DNA of 5,802 nucleotides from JBBDKV01 sp040879165. Its GTDB lineage: Bacteria > Patescibacteriota > Microgenomatia > UBA1400 > PJMF01. The translations under genes and the position numbers were made by a program. The stretch lies in NCBI GenBank assembly GCA_040879165.1, contig JBBDKV010000011.1, forward strand, positions 1 through 5,802, written 5' to 3'. Shown in pieces: positions 4,362 through 5,802 of the stretch; position 1 is the first letter of the stretch; each line of letters begins with the position of its first letter. The notes under the pieces are model-generated. The model was not told where the DNA came from, made no database searches, and saw nothing but the letters and a program-made list of their open reading frames with translations.

Positions 4362-5627
4362 TTATTTTTTGGCTTTCAATACCTTCACTCCAGGCAGGAC
4401 TTTGCCTGACAGAAACTCCAGCGCCGCACCACCGGCTGCCGAAACGTGATCAAATCTACCCTCAAGTCCGAAGTTTTTGATAGCAGAGAGTGTGTCGCCA
4501 CCGCCCAGAATTGTGACTGCGGTTGTCTTTGCCACTGCTTGAGCTACTTCTCTGGTGCCCGTAGCAAATGCATCTTGCTCAAACACGCCCATTGGGCCAT
4601 TCCAGAAGACTGTTCCTGCTTGGAGAATCAACTCTCGAAACAGACGAGTAGTTTGCGGACCGATATCTAAGAACATATCGCCGTTGCCCTTGTACTCAGT
4701 GTAATCCTGAGTGAAAAATTCAATAGTTTTGGTCTTAGTGCTTTCAGGAGAGTGTGCTGCAATGACGTCAATTGGATAGATAATTTTTGGTAGCGGAATA
4801 TAGCCATCTTTGAGCATTCGCTCATGTCGCGTTTGCTGAATCAAGTCATCAGCCACCTCAATGTACGAGCTGAGCTTTTTTTCGCCAGCCGGCACATCCT
4901 GCACATATGATTTTTCAATGTCGATGCCATCAGCCTTGAGAAAATTATTCGCGACACCGCCGCCAACCAACACCACATCAGCAATTTTAGTGAGATGCTC
5001 AACCGCCGCCACTTTATCAGAAATTTTTGCCCCGCCGATCACCATCACAAATGGTCGCTTCGGTTTTTCCATCAACTGCGCCAAGGACTCCACTTCTTTG
5101 ATGAAATCCAAACCGGCATAGCTGGGTAGATACTTGGGAATTCCTACAATAGAGGCGTGAGAACGGTGTGCAGTCGAAAATGCCTCATTAACATATATAT
5201 CCGCGTGAGCGGCCAGCTGCTTGGCAAAACCAACGTGATTTTTTTTCTCCCCTTCATGAAAGCGTAGATTCTCGAGCACCAATACTTCTCCTGGCTGCAA
5301 CTGAGCAACTGAGTTCTCTGTCACTTCACCTACACAATCCGATGCGAATTTAACCGGCTTGTCCAGTAATCGTTCTAATTTTTCGGCCACTGGTCGAAGA
5401 CTCAATTTGTCATCTGGCTTATTTTTTGGTCGACCAAGATGAGAAATAATTATTGCCTTGCCCTTGGCTTCTATGACTGTCTGAATAGTTTGTAGCGCGT
5501 TGCCAATTCGGCGATCATCAGCCACTGTAGTTTTGCCTGCTTTGTGCGTCAAAGGAACATTAAAATCTGTGCGAATAATGACAGTTTTCTCTCGAGCAAT
5601 ATCAGGAGTGAGTTGCTGAATAGCCAT
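4362..5627 (-). CDS. pgk: Phosphoglycerate kinase
   Basis: Interconverts 1,3-bisphosphoglycerate + ADP and 3-phosphoglycerate + ATP in the cytoplasm; first gene of the cluster. Both Rossmann-like domains are complete. The N-terminal substrate domain shows RTDFNVPL (19-26), SHLGRPK (62-68), ENLRFHEGEKKN (119-130) and AHRSHAS (153-159). The C-terminal nucleotide domain shows GGAKISDK (198-205), VGGGVANNFL (221-230), DIGPQT (321-326), FWNGPMGVFE (341-350), GGGDT (375-379) and the closing SAAGGAALEFLSG (396-408). At 421 residues it is slightly longer than most bacterial enzymes (about 390-400); the extra length appears to lie around 250-318. I start at 5627 because MAIQQLT fits the family N-terminus. 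An in-frame ATG at 5657 would add ten residues but has no ribosome binding site, and it lies upstream of the TATGAT box (5648-5643). Confidence 0.96.
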   Translation of the reverse strand: MAIQQLTPDIAREKTVIIRTDFNVPLTHKAGKTTVADDRRIGNALQTIQTVIEAKGKAIIISHLGRPKNKPDDKLSLRPVAEKLERLLDKPVKFASDCVGEVTENSVAQLQPGEVLVLENLRFHEGEKKNHVGFAKQLAAHADIYVNEAFSTAHRSHASIVGIPKYLPSYAGLDFIKEVESLAQLMEKPKRPFVMVIGGAKISDKVAAVEHLTKIADVVLVGGGVANNFLKADGIDIEKSYVQDVPAGEKKLSSYIEVADDLIQQTRHERMLKDGYIPLPKIIYPIDVIAAHSPESTKTKTIEFFTQDYTEYKGNGDMFLDIGPQTTRLFRELILQAGTVFWNGPMGVFEQDAFATGTREVAQAVAKTTAVTILGGGDTLSAIKNFGLEGRFDHVSAAGGAALEFLSGKVLPGVKVLKAKK

Positions 5628-5642
5628 ACTGCTGAGGATACT

Positions 5643-5648
5643 ATCATA
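5643..5648 (-). promoter_or_regulatory. Possible -10 box TATGAT of the pgk operon
   Basis: Minus-strand TATGAT (5 of 6 to consensus) ends 15 bases before the chosen pgk ATG. No -35 has normal spacing: TTGCAA is 13 bases away and TTTACA 21. A second weak candidate lies farther up: TTGAAG (5726-5721), 16 bases, TATCGT (5704-5699). Either could serve; neither is convincing alone. Confidence 0.25.
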
Positions 5649-5776
5649 CTTTTTCATACTTTTGCAAGTTGTAAAACTGAGCTAAAAAGAGCTGCTACAC
5701 GATAGTTGTACCGCGTTTTGCTTCAAGTGACTAGGGGGAAAGTTTTGTAATTATGAGCTAACTAGACTCGACCCGG

Positions 5777-5802
5777 CCTGCCCTTTTTGAAAAAAGGGCA
5801 GG
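5777..5802. repeat. Perfect 12-bp inverted repeat at the window edge
   Basis: CCTGCCCTTTTT (5777-5788) is the exact reverse complement of the last twelve bases (5791-5802), with GA between them. It looks like the stem of an intrinsic terminator, but the bases after it lie outside the window. On the minus strand no T run follows it (CCGGGTCGAG), so it would not be a standard terminator in that direction. Bases 5658-5776, between it and pgk, hold no gene, only the weak promoter candidates. Confidence 0.6.

Noticed and set aside
5669..5760. tRNA remnants suggested by TAGCTCA/TAGCTCAGTT on the minus strand upstream of pgk
   Set aside because: Only the D-arm-like heptamer is present; no acceptor stem, anticodon arm or TTCGA T-arm fits around it.

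Overview
The window reads as chromosomal DNA from a bacterium, most likely a streamlined Patescibacteria/CPR-type lineage, though this is an inference held at only moderate confidence. The reasons are compact spacing, several genes that lack a ribosome binding site and instead have a -10 box about 6-10 bases before their ATG (leaderless style), tiny uncharacterised proteins, and a minimal central-carbon gene set. TGA acts as a normal stop (fbp ends on it), which argues against the recoded TGA=Gly lineages. No rRNA, tRNA, CRISPR array or transposase is visible.

Right-hand three quarters, minus strand (5627 down to 1198): a probable operon of pgk (phosphoglycerate kinase), fbaB (class I DhnA-type fructose-bisphosphate aldolase), fbp (class I fructose-1,6-bisphosphatase) and a 332-residue protein of unknown function. 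The gaps are 50, 50 and 22 bases with no terminator seen between genes. PGK and aldolase work in both directions of lower glycolysis. Adding a bisphosphatase makes the set gluconeogenic: it carries 3-phosphoglycerate/triose phosphate towards fructose 6-phosphate, for hexose or pentose (nucleotide, cell wall) synthesis. fbaB and fbp have clear Shine-Dalgarno sites; the unknown gene has an extended -10 promoter overlapping the end of fbp and looks leaderless.

Next on the same strand is a separate unit, a 110-residue four-helix membrane protein of the PF04020 (YvlD / phage holin 4_2) family, with its own good promoter (TTGCCA-17-TATACT) and a very short leader. It converges on a plus-strand gene for a 79-residue, single-helix, acidic membrane-anchored protein of unknown function.

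The left 480 bases are the most unusual part. They hold a 26-position hairpin ending in six T; a 39-residue highly basic small protein gene whose strong Shine-Dalgarno is folded into a leader hairpin; an AT-rich terminator after it; and, on the opposite strand, a near-consensus promoter (TTTACA-17-TATAAT) with a terminator-like hairpin inside the small gene, together predicting an antisense RNA of about 215 nt. A 22-base motif containing a boxA-like GTTCTTTAACA is present in inverted orientation on both sides, so sense and antisense RNAs would carry nearly the same leader motif. This looks like a compact RNA-regulated locus; its function is not known from sequence. The window ends in a perfect 12-bp palindrome.
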